Shown here in pieces: positions 1 through 5,599 of a stretch of 6,728 nucleotides of DNA. Numbering within the stretch: the stretch's first letter is position 1; each line of letters begins with the position of its first letter. The stretch comes from an uncultured Bacteroidota bacterium (lineage in GTDB: Bacteria > Bacteroidota > Bacteroidia > Flavobacteriales > Flavobacteriaceae): assembly GCA_903888655.1 (NCBI GenBank), contig CAISUR010000631.1:1-6728 (forward strand), given 5' to 3'. The notes below the pieces were generated by a model. The model searched no databases and was not told the DNA's origin. It worked only from the letters and a program-made list of their open reading frames with translations. A program made the translations under genes and the position numbers.

Positions 1-803
1 CCATCAATTGTCAATGCTTTGTTTTGAAAATCTTGATTAGGTTTATCATAATTTCCTCCAGCGATAAATCCGATTTTGTCGTTATAAAAATCGGCTGTAA
101 AAATTCCAGTCATGCTTTCACCTTGAATTATCGGCGTTTCATAAACACTCCAAGAGTTTCCTTTATCGGGAGAATAAAACACTCTCGATTTTTTGCCGCC
201 AGAAACAATCCAAGTAGCGTTTCCTTTAATAACAATATTGGAATTACTTGCAGCAAAGGCCGCTTCACCATCTACAATTTTAGGAAGTTTATCACAAGGT
301 ATTTTTACCCAACTATCACCATTATCACGAGTGATTAGTATAGATAAACAATTGTCAATTGGGTCTCCAACTGCGATTCCTTCTGTGTCATTCCAAAATT
401 GCATACTATCATAAAATACTTTTTCATGATGTTCTTCATACACTAATTTCTTAACAAACAAATCTTTAGTAAACTTATACAACAATGCTGGATTTCCAAC
501 ATTCAGTACAAAAATAGAATGAGAGGTTTGAGCAATACTTCTGAACTCTAATTTTAGGGAATCTGTACTAATTTTACGTTCCATTTTATTGGAATTATCT
601 AAATTCACGACTCCTATTCTGTTTTTATCGGCAGCATACCACACTTTATCAGTAATAACGGTAATAGCTCGGATGTTAATTTTATCTTTGAATAGTGTAT
701 CGATTTTTACACTGGTGAAAGACAAATTTTTGGAAAAGTGATTTGTTTTGCAAGAAAAAAATAAAACGCTGGTAATTAATAGAATAAAACTTTTTTTCAT
801 CAT
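1..803 (-). CDS. Asp-box (BNR/YCF48-like) beta-propeller lipoprotein, C-terminus cut off by window edge
   Basis: The reading frame is open on the minus strand from ATG at 803-801 to the left edge (267 codons, no stop), so the gene is 3'-truncated by the window. The start is a double ATG followed by Lys codons (MMKK), so 803 and 800 are equally possible starts. Residues 5-17 are hydrophobic and lead into Cys18 in the context LFFSC, a relaxed Bacteroidota-type lipobox, which suggests a lipoprotein. The residues after Cys18 (KTNHFS) lack the acidic run of a surface-export signal, so a periplasm-facing location is more likely (inference). Two Asp-box motifs of the form S/T-x-D-x-G-x-x-W are visible: TRDNGDSW at 158-165 and SPDKGNSW at 211-218. 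The segment GIAVGDPIDNC (142-152) resembles YCF48/sialidase-like beta-propeller proteins of flavobacteria, often annotated loosely as 'oxidoreductase' or 'glycosyl hydrolase'. No catalytic residues are identifiable, so enzymatic activity should not be assumed. The substrate or partner is unknown. Confidence 0.85.
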   Translation of the reverse strand, partial: MMKKSFILLITSVLFFSCKTNHFSKNLSFTSVKIDTLFKDKINIRAITVITDKVWYAADKNRIGVVNLDNSNKMERKISTDSLKLEFRSIAQTSHSIFVLNVGNPALLYKFTKDLFVKKLVYEEHHEKVFYDSMQFWNDTEGIAVGDPIDNCLSILITRDNGDSWVKIPCDKLPKIVDGEAAFAASNSNIVIKGNATWIVSGGKKSRVFYSPDKGNSWSVYETPIIQGESMTGIFTADFYNDKIGFIAGGNYDKPNQDFQNKALTID

Positions 804-929
804 TGAACAATTTTAAGGATGCTAAAATACTACTTAAAAAAATCTTAATTAATTATAACTTTAATTTCTTGGCATAGATATTGAAATATTGTTTTCAAAT
901 GTTATTACTAACCATAAATACTGAGTGTT
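804..929. other. Divergent intergenic region between lipoprotein gene and secreted-protein gene
   Basis: This 126-bp, very AT-rich spacer separates two divergently transcribed genes, so it must hold both promoters. Only the minus-strand direction shows a reasonable -7 box (822-829). For the plus-strand gene at 930 I found no good TAnnTTTG match. The closest, TATTGTTT at 887-894, matches four of six specified positions and sits 35 nt from the start codon. No RNA gene, inverted-repeat operator or small ORF stands out. Confidence 0.6.
822..829 (-). promoter_or_regulatory. Candidate -7 box for the minus-strand lipoprotein gene
   Basis: Read on the minus strand this is TATTTTAG, which matches the Bacteroidota -7 consensus TAnnTTTG at five of six specified positions. 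It lies 18 nt upstream of the first ATG (803), nearly the same distance as the two exact boxes at 2250-2257 and 4353-4360 in this window. No clear TTG-type -33 element is visible upstream. The position is suggestive but the match is imperfect and the region is AT-rich. Confidence 0.35.
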
Positions 930-2177
930 ATGAAAACTAAAATAATCCTTTCGACGCTAATGAGTTTGCTTTTTGCATCATCATTTGCTCAAGACAGAAC
1001 TACTGTAAATGCAATAAGTTCTGACATTAGTGATAATCTAGATTTAAGAGCTGTAGCTTCAATATTTGGAGAGTCAAAAGATTTAGCCGATTTTGAGCAA
1101 CGATTGAATGATCCGAAGGCACATATATCTAATTTAGACTTGAATAATGATAATCAAGTAGATTATCTACGCGTAATTGAATCTTCTGAAAAAAACACTC
1201 ATTTGGTTGTAATTCAAGCTGTTTTGGGTGAAAATAAATTTCAAGATGTTGCCACCGTTGAAGTTCAAAAAGACCCAAATAATCAAGTTCACGTTCAAGT
1301 AGTTGGTGATGTATACATGTATGGAAAAAACTATATTTATGAACCTGAATATACATATGTTCCTGTGATTTACAATTGGTTTTGGTCTCCATTATATCGA
1401 CCATACTATTCTTCTTGGTACTGGGGTTACTATCCAAGTTATTACTATGCTTGGAATCCTTTTCCATTATTCAGATATAGATATAATATTGGATTCTACA
1501 TCAATTTTAATAACCATTACAATTACGTAAATTACAGAAGATGTGAAGTTGCTTATAGTCATTATTATGGCAGAAGAGGTAATTGTTATGAAAGAGCTTA
1601 TCCAAATCGTTCTTTTGAATATCGCAATGCAGGTTTTGGTAACCGATATGAATTAGATCAAACAAGACCGAGACATGATGTAGCTTATAATCAATCTGGA
1701 ACTAATAGTCCTAGAAATTTTGATAATCCAAGAGGAAACTCAAACGATAATCCAAGAAATAACATGAGTAATCCAAGAGAAAATTCATATAATTCTCCAA
1801 GAAATAATTATGAAACAAGTCCTAGAGGAAATTCTTATAGTAGTTCTCCAAAAAGTTCAGCAACCTATGCGGTAAATCAAAATCCTAGAACTAATTATTC
1901 ACAAGGAAGTACTTCTTATACCACTACTTATATCCCACGTTCTAGTTATAATCAAGTTGGTTATCAAGCAGGTAATGCATTTCCAAGAAATGGAGGATAT
2001 AGCGCTTCTAACCAATCTGAACCTAGAGTTATGAATGGAGGAAATTATGCCCCAAGAAACAATGGTGGTGGAAATACAACCCCAAGAGGTAGTGGTTATA
2101 GCGGCGGCGGAAGTAGAGGATCTAATGGCGGTGGATTTAGTGGGGGTGGCAGAAGCTCTAGTGGTGGAAGACGATAA
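930..2177 (+). CDS. Secreted aromatic-rich protein with Pro-Arg repeat tail, function unknown
   Basis: This is a 415-residue exported protein that I cannot assign to a named family. Residues 1-20 form a clear type I signal peptide, with likely cleavage at SFA|QDR. Residues about 30-128 look like a compact domain containing an acidic calcium-loop-like stretch, DLNNDNQVDY at 70-79 (Asp70, Asn72, Asp74, Asp78), followed by alternating beta-like segments (HLVVIQAVLG, DVATVEVQKD, VHVQVVGDVYMY). Residues about 129-222 are extremely rich in Tyr, Trp and Phe (for example PYYSSWYWGYYPSYYYAW at 158-175) and contain the only two cysteines of the mature protein, Cys205 and Cys219, a possible disulfide. 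Residues about 245-390 are Asn/Ser/Tyr-rich and punctuated by 13 Pro-Arg dipeptides and one Pro-Lys. Residues 388-415 are Gly/Ser/Arg-rich (GGGSRG, GGGRSS, GGRR). There is no lipobox and no T9SS sorting domain, so the mature protein is periplasmic or reaches the surface by an unseen route. Similar N-terminal halves are, to my recollection, widespread as hypothetical proteins in Bacteroidota. It appears monocistronic: a divergent neighbour lies upstream and a terminator directly downstream. Confidence 0.9.
   Translation: MKTKIILSTLMSLLFASSFAQDRTTVNAISSDISDNLDLRAVASIFGESKDLADFEQRLNDPKAHISNLDLNNDNQVDYLRVIESSEKNTHLVVIQAVLGENKFQDVATVEVQKDPNNQVHVQVVGDVYMYGKNYIYEPEYTYVPVIYNWFWSPLYRPYYSSWYWGYYPSYYYAWNPFPLFRYRYNIGFYINFNNHYNYVNYRRCEVAYSHYYGRRGNCYERAYPNRSFEYRNAGFGNRYELDQTRPRHDVAYNQSGTNSPRNFDNPRGNSNDNPRNNMSNPRENSYNSPRNNYETSPRGNSYSSSPKSSATYAVNQNPRTNYSQGSTSYTTTYIPRSSYNQVGYQAGNAFPRNGGYSASNQSEPRVMNGGNYAPRNNGGGNTTPRGSGYSGGGSRGSNGGGFSGGGRSSSGGRR
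1665..2100 (+). repeat. Degenerate Pro-Arg coding repeat within the secreted protein
   Basis: The encoded tail carries the dipeptide PR 13 times, starting at Pro residues 247, 261, 267, 275, 282, 290, 298, 319, 336, 352, 365, 375 and 385, plus one PK variant at 307. From 261 to 307 the spacing is a near-regular 6-9 residues, usually as N/S-P-R-N/G/E. Spacing then widens to 10-17 residues. At the DNA level most units are ccaaga or cctaga; exceptions are one ccgaga (1667 region), one ccacgt (1936 region) and the PK unit ccaaaa. The spacing is too irregular for a recent perfect tandem duplication. It looks like an old expanded repeat or a selected motif series. Confidence 0.75.
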
Positions 2178-2196
2178 TTTATAATGAAAATAAACT

Positions 2197-2228
2197 AAAA
2201 AGCATCGAAAATATTCGGTGCTTTTTTT
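2197..2228 (+). terminator. Rho-independent terminator of the secreted-protein gene
   Basis: A 13-bp stem is formed by AAAAAGCATCGAA (2197-2209) and TTCGGTGCTTTTT (2214-2226), with an AATA loop and a single T-G wobble pair (2205/2218). A run of seven T (2222-2228) overlaps the right arm. It begins 19 nt after the stop codon of the 930-2177 gene. The hairpin sits immediately before the kup promoter and separates the two transcription units. Confidence 0.85.
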
Positions 2229-2249
2229 ATTTCAATTCTCTAAAAGTAA

Positions 2250-2257
2250 TACATTTG
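2250..2257 (+). promoter_or_regulatory. Bacteroidota-type -7 promoter box for kup
   Basis: TACATTTG is an exact match to the Bacteroidota -7 consensus TAnnTTTG. It ends 20 nt before the ATG at 2278, leaving room for only a very short leader (roughly 12-16 nt). No canonical TTG -33 element is visible at the expected spacing, where the upstream terminator's T-tract lies. Its position downstream of an in-frame GTG at 2218 supports the ATG at 2278 as the real kup start. Confidence 0.65.
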
Positions 2258-2277
2258 TACTCTTTTTTAAAATTTTT

Positions 2278-4269
2278 ATGAGTTCAAATAGTAACAGTCA
2301 TCATCATCTTCATAGTAAATTAACAGCCGCAGGTTTATTGATAACACTAGGAATAATTTATGGAGATATCGGTACTTCTCCATTATATGTTATGAATTCT
2401 ATTATTGGTAAAAATGTTATCAATGAGAATTTAATTCTTGGTGGATTATCTTGTATTTTCTGGACCTTAACGCTTCAAACCACATTAAAATATGTAATCA
2501 TTACATTAAGTGCTGACAATCATGGTGAAGGTGGGATTTTCGCATTATATGCTTTGGTAAAACGAACTCGAATTCAATGGTTAATAGTGCCAGCAATTAT
2601 TGGTGGAAGCGCTTTATTAGCCGATGGAATTATCACACCTCCTATATCGGTTTCTTCAGCTGTTGAAGGCTTGCGTTTGTTTAAACCAGATATCCCAACT
2701 GTTCCTATCGTCATTGCCATTTTATTTGTTTTATTTACAATTCAACAATTTGGAACCAAATTAGTAGGTAAGTTTTTTGCACCAATGATGCTAATCTGGT
2801 TTTCCATGTTAGCTATTTTAGGAATTATTCAAATGACGAATAACCTGTCGGTGTTCAAAGCCATAAATCCCTATTATGCCTACAATTTATTAACTTCTAA
2901 TGCTAAAGGAGAAGGATTTTTTATTCTAGGAGCCGTCTTTCTTTGTACAACGGGTGCAGAAGCGTTGTATTCGGATATGGGACATTGCGGTAGAAAAAAC
3001 ATCAGAATCAGTTGGATGTTCGTAAAAACAACTCTTGTATTAAATTATTTTGGTCAAGGTGCTTATTTATTGTTGCATCAAGGTAAAACATTGGCACAAC
3101 TTAATCCTGATAATTCAAATCCATTTTATTTAATTATGGCTGAATGGTTCAAACCTGTAGGAATTGTTGTGGCTACAATGGCAGCTGTAATCGCTTCTCA
3201 AGCATTAATTAGTGGTTCATTTACCTTAATTAATGAAGCCATGCGATTAAATTTTTGGCCTAAAGTAAGAATCAAATTTCCAACCGATGTTAAAGGTCAG
3301 TTATATATTCCATCAATCAACTGGTTATTGTTTTTTGGGTGTGTTGGAATAGTATGGCATTTTCAAGAATCAAGTAATATGGAACATGCTTATGGTTTAG
3401 CAATCATTCTTTGTATGATTATGACTACTATATTATTAAATTTTTACTTGATTATGAAAAGGGTGCAATGGTACTTTATTGCGCCACTAATTTTACTATA
3501 TCTGATCATTGAGTTTAGTTTCTTGGCAGCTAATATCACCAAATTTATGGATGGTGGTTATGTAACATTATTCATTGCATCGGTATTAATTGGTGTGATG
3601 TCAACTTGGTATTTAGCTAAACAAATTAGTAAAAACTATACCAAAATGGTTAAGATTGATAACTACAAGAAAGTACTAGCGGAATTAAGTTTGGATTTAT
3701 CTATTCCTAAATATGCCACTCATTTGGTATACATGACGAACTCAAATAGAACTGATGAAATTGAAGAAAAAGTAATGTATTCTATACTTCAAAAACGTCC
3801 TAAAAGAGCTGATTTATATTGGTTTATTCATGTTAATATTTTAAATGAACCGTATAAAAAAGAATACAAAGTGACCGAAGTTATCAAAGACGATTTATAT
3901 AGAGTTGATTTTTATCTTGGATTTAGAGAACCAACTAAAATCAATTTAATGTTTAAAGAAGTTATTAAAGATATGGTAAGCAAAGGCGAAATGGACATTA
4001 CCAGTCGATATGAATCGTTAAATAAAAATAACATTATTGGTGATTTCAAATTTGTACTTTCCGAAAAATTCTTGTCCAATGATAGCGATTTGACTTTCTT
4101 TGAAAACATTGTTATGAATGCCTATTTCTTTATGAAAAAATTCAGTTTGTCTGAAGAGAAAGGTTTTGGATTGGATAGTAGTTCTGTTAAAGTAGAACAA
4201 TTTCCTATGGTTATTCATCCTCCAGAAATTATTGATATGAAAAGAATCGAAAGTAACAACTTTCATTAA
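2278..4269 (+). CDS. kup: Kup-family low-affinity potassium uptake transporter
   Basis: This 663-residue inner-membrane protein belongs to the KUP/HAK/KT family, which imports K+, generally by proton symport. Twelve hydrophobic segments can be placed at roughly 16-39, 53-76, 101-120, 142-158, 164-185, 212-232, 247-266, 290-316, 346-362, 370-392, 397-418 and 424-447, followed by a cytoplasmic C-terminal domain of about 216 residues. Family signatures are intact: GIIYGDIGTSPLYV (25-38, with Asp30), NHGEGGIFALYAL (81-93), ADGIITPPISVSSAVEG (115-131, with Asp116), TGAEALYSDMGHCG (225-238, with Glu228 and Asp233), NYFGQGAYLL (256-265) and VIASQALISGSFTL (304-317). Asp30, Asp116 and Glu228 sit where E. 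coli Kup has its key acidic residues. The protein is somewhat longer than E. coli Kup (622). The frame extends upstream to a GTG at 2218, but those 20 codons overlap a terminator and the promoter box. ATG 2278 gives a normal N-terminus with a short His-rich stretch (SHHHLHSK, 7-14). It appears monocistronic. Confidence 0.95.
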   Translation: MSSNSNSHHHLHSKLTAAGLLITLGIIYGDIGTSPLYVMNSIIGKNVINENLILGGLSCIFWTLTLQTTLKYVIITLSADNHGEGGIFALYALVKRTRIQWLIVPAIIGGSALLADGIITPPISVSSAVEGLRLFKPDIPTVPIVIAILFVLFTIQQFGTKLVGKFFAPMMLIWFSMLAILGIIQMTNNLSVFKAINPYYAYNLLTSNAKGEGFFILGAVFLCTTGAEALYSDMGHCGRKNIRISWMFVKTTLVLNYFGQGAYLLLHQGKTLAQLNPDNSNPFYLIMAEWFKPVGIVVATMAAVIASQALISGSFTLINEAMRLNFWPKVRIKFPTDVKGQLYIPSINWLLFFGCVGIVWHFQESSNMEHAYGLAIILCMIMTTILLNFYLIMKRVQWYFIAPLILLYLIIEFSFLAANITKFMDGGYVTLFIASVLIGVMSTWYLAKQISKNYTKMVKIDNYKKVLAELSLDLSIPKYATHLVYMTNSNRTDEIEEKVMYSILQKRPKRADLYWFIHVNILNEPYKKEYKVTEVIKDDLYRVDFYLGFREPTKINLMFKEVIKDMVSKGEMDITSRYESLNKNNIIGDFKFVLSEKFLSNDSDLTFFENIVMNAYFFMKKFSLSEEKGFGLDSSSVKVEQFPMVIHPPEIIDMKRIESNNFH

Positions 4270-4288
4270 TCTATCGCATCAATTCAAT

Positions 4289-4333
4289 AAAGAAGTATTC
4301 TCAAATCCTAGAGGTTTTATAGAATACTTCTTT
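4289..4333 (+). terminator. Long perfect hairpin after kup, probable terminator
   Basis: A perfect 13-bp stem pairs AAAGAAGTATTCT (4289-4301) with AGAATACTTCTTT (4321-4333), starting 19 nt after the kup stop codon. The 19-nt apical region can fold further (4303-4305 with 4316-4318, and CC 4307-4308 with GG 4313-4314, around a T-T mismatch), giving a two-tier hairpin. Only a short T run follows (4331-4334), so termination may be less efficient than at 2197-2228. It ends 19 nt before the next gene's -7 box. Confidence 0.65.
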
Positions 4334-4352
4334 TCTGTATACAAAAAAGCAA

Positions 4353-4360
4353 TACCTTTG
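4353..4360 (+). promoter_or_regulatory. Bacteroidota-type -7 promoter box for the methyltransferase-nuclease pair
   Basis: TACCTTTG matches TAnnTTTG exactly and ends 19 nt before the ATG at 4380, almost the same geometry as the kup box. No convincing -33 TTG motif is visible. The predicted leader is only about 12-15 nt and contains no GGAGG-like ribosome binding site, as is usual in this phylum. Confidence 0.65.
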
Positions 4361-4379
4361 CAAGCTGATTTTTAAAACC

Positions 4380-5594
4380 ATGAGATTACATCGAAATTTA
4401 GTTTATACTACTATTGACTCACTTAACGCCATCTTTAATGAAGGAGAATATGCCGATAAAGTAGTGGCAAGAGCATTAAAAAAAGACAAACGTTGGGGAA
4501 GTTCTGATCGAAAATTTGTTGCCGAAACCATTTACGAAATTGTTCGATGGAAACGATTATATGCTGAAATTGCTGATGTAAAAGAGCCGTACGATAGAGA
4601 AGATTTGTGGAGAATGTTTGCAGTTTGGGCGGTATTGAGAGGGTATCCAATTCCAGATTGGAGACAATTGGACGGTACGCCAGAACGCAAAATAAAAGGA
4701 CGTTTTGATGAATTATCAAAAATCAGAAAAATGCGTGAATCTATTCCGGATTGGATGGATGAACTTGGAATAAAAGAACTTGGCGAAGAACTTTGGACTA
4801 AAGAAATTTCGGCTCAAAATAAACAAGCCCAAGTAATTTTGAGAGTCAATACTTTAAAAACTACCAAAGAAAAACTTCGAGCTATTTTAATGGATTTAAA
4901 CATTGAAACCGAATTTTTAAAAGAGCAACCTGATGCATTAGTCTTGAAAGAAAGAGCTAATGTTTTTTTGACTGATGCTTTCAAGGAAGGGTTGTTTGAA
5001 GTGCAAGATGCTTCCTCACAATTGGTAGCTGCTTTTCTTGACGTTCAACCAGGGATGAGAGTAGTTGATACCTGTGCAGGTGCGGGAGGAAAAACCTTGC
5101 ATATGGCTTCGTTAATGCAAAATAAAGGCCAGTTAATTGCGATGGATTTATATGAAAGTAAATTAAAGCAATTAAAATTAAGAGCCAAAAGAAATGGTGC
5201 TTTCAATATTGAATATAGAATCATTGATTCTACTAAAGTAATCAAAAAGCTTTACGAAAAAGCAGATAGAGTATTAATTGACGCACCATGCAGTGGATTA
5301 GGAGTTTTAAAAAGAAATCCAGATGCAAAGTGGAAATTACAACCCGAGTTTATTGATAATATTCGAAAAGTCCAAGCAGAGGTTCTCGAAAACTATTCTA
5401 AAATTGTAAAACCTGGTGGCAAATTAGTGTACGCTACCTGTTCCGTTTTACCTTCAGAAAATCAAGAGCAAGTAAACAAATTCTTAACTACAGAAATTGG
5501 AAAAAGCTTTACTTTTGTAAAGGATTCAAAAGTATTAGCATCAGATTCTGGATTTGATGGATTTTATATGGCATTATTAGAACGAAAACAATAA
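4380..5594 (+). CDS. RsmB/NOP-family SAM-dependent RNA cytosine-C5 methyltransferase
   Basis: This 404-residue cytoplasmic enzyme belongs to the NOL1/NOP2/Sun (RsmB) family, which makes 5-methylcytosine in RNA. The prototype RsmB acts on C967 of 16S rRNA (E. coli numbering). Residues about 5-65 (from RNLVYTTIDSLNAIF to VRWKRLYAEI) look like the NusB-like N-terminal helical domain of RsmB. Catalytic-domain motifs in order are: FEVQDASSQLV (206-216); the SAM-binding motif VVDTCAGAGGKT (228-239); an acidic Asp256 in AMDLYE; Asp283 in IIDST; DAPCSGLG (301-308) with the conserved Cys304 that assists product release; ATCSVLPSEN (352-361) with the nucleophile Cys354; and a closing DGFYMALLE (393-401). 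Both cysteines of the two-cysteine mechanism are present, so it should be active. Length is close to E. coli RsmB (429). I leave the symbol blank because the exact target cytosine cannot be read from sequence and several paralogues exist. It is the first gene of a probable two-gene transcript. Confidence 0.92.
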   Translation: MRLHRNLVYTTIDSLNAIFNEGEYADKVVARALKKDKRWGSSDRKFVAETIYEIVRWKRLYAEIADVKEPYDREDLWRMFAVWAVLRGYPIPDWRQLDGTPERKIKGRFDELSKIRKMRESIPDWMDELGIKELGEELWTKEISAQNKQAQVILRVNTLKTTKEKLRAILMDLNIETEFLKEQPDALVLKERANVFLTDAFKEGLFEVQDASSQLVAAFLDVQPGMRVVDTCAGAGGKTLHMASLMQNKGQLIAMDLYESKLKQLKLRAKRNGAFNIEYRIIDSTKVIKKLYEKADRVLIDAPCSGLGVLKRNPDAKWKLQPEFIDNIRKVQAEVLENYSKIVKPGGKLVYATCSVLPSENQEQVNKFLTTEIGKSFTFVKDSKVLASDSGFDGFYMALLERKQ

Positions 5595-5599
5595 TAATT

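Noticed and set aside
24..414. Two plus-strand open frames (24-338 and 193-414)
   Set aside because: Both lie antisense to the minus-strand lipoprotein gene, which has a signal peptide and Asp-box motifs. The plus frames show no domain, no promoter and unnatural composition.
887..894. TATTGTTT as the promoter of the 930 gene
   Set aside because: It matches only four of six specified consensus positions and lies 35 nt from the ATG, unlike the 18-20 nt seen at the other genes. In such AT-rich DNA this is expected by chance.
1129..1467. Minus-strand open frame inside the secreted-protein gene
   Set aside because: It is antisense to a convincing CDS with signal peptide and domain structure. Its translation has no recognisable features.
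1700..1860. Possible CRISPR-like or tandem DNA repeat
   Set aside because: The repeated ccaaga/cctaga units are short, degenerate and in frame, and they encode a Pro-Arg motif series. There are no conserved 25-40 bp repeats and no spacers.
3912..4266. Two overlapping minus-strand frames opposite the 3' end of kup
   Set aside because: They are antisense to the well-supported Kup C-terminal domain, and neither shows a start context or motif.
4435..5245. Minus-strand frames at 4435-4719 and 5045-5245
   Set aside because: They are antisense to the methyltransferase gene, whose catalytic motifs run through both intervals.
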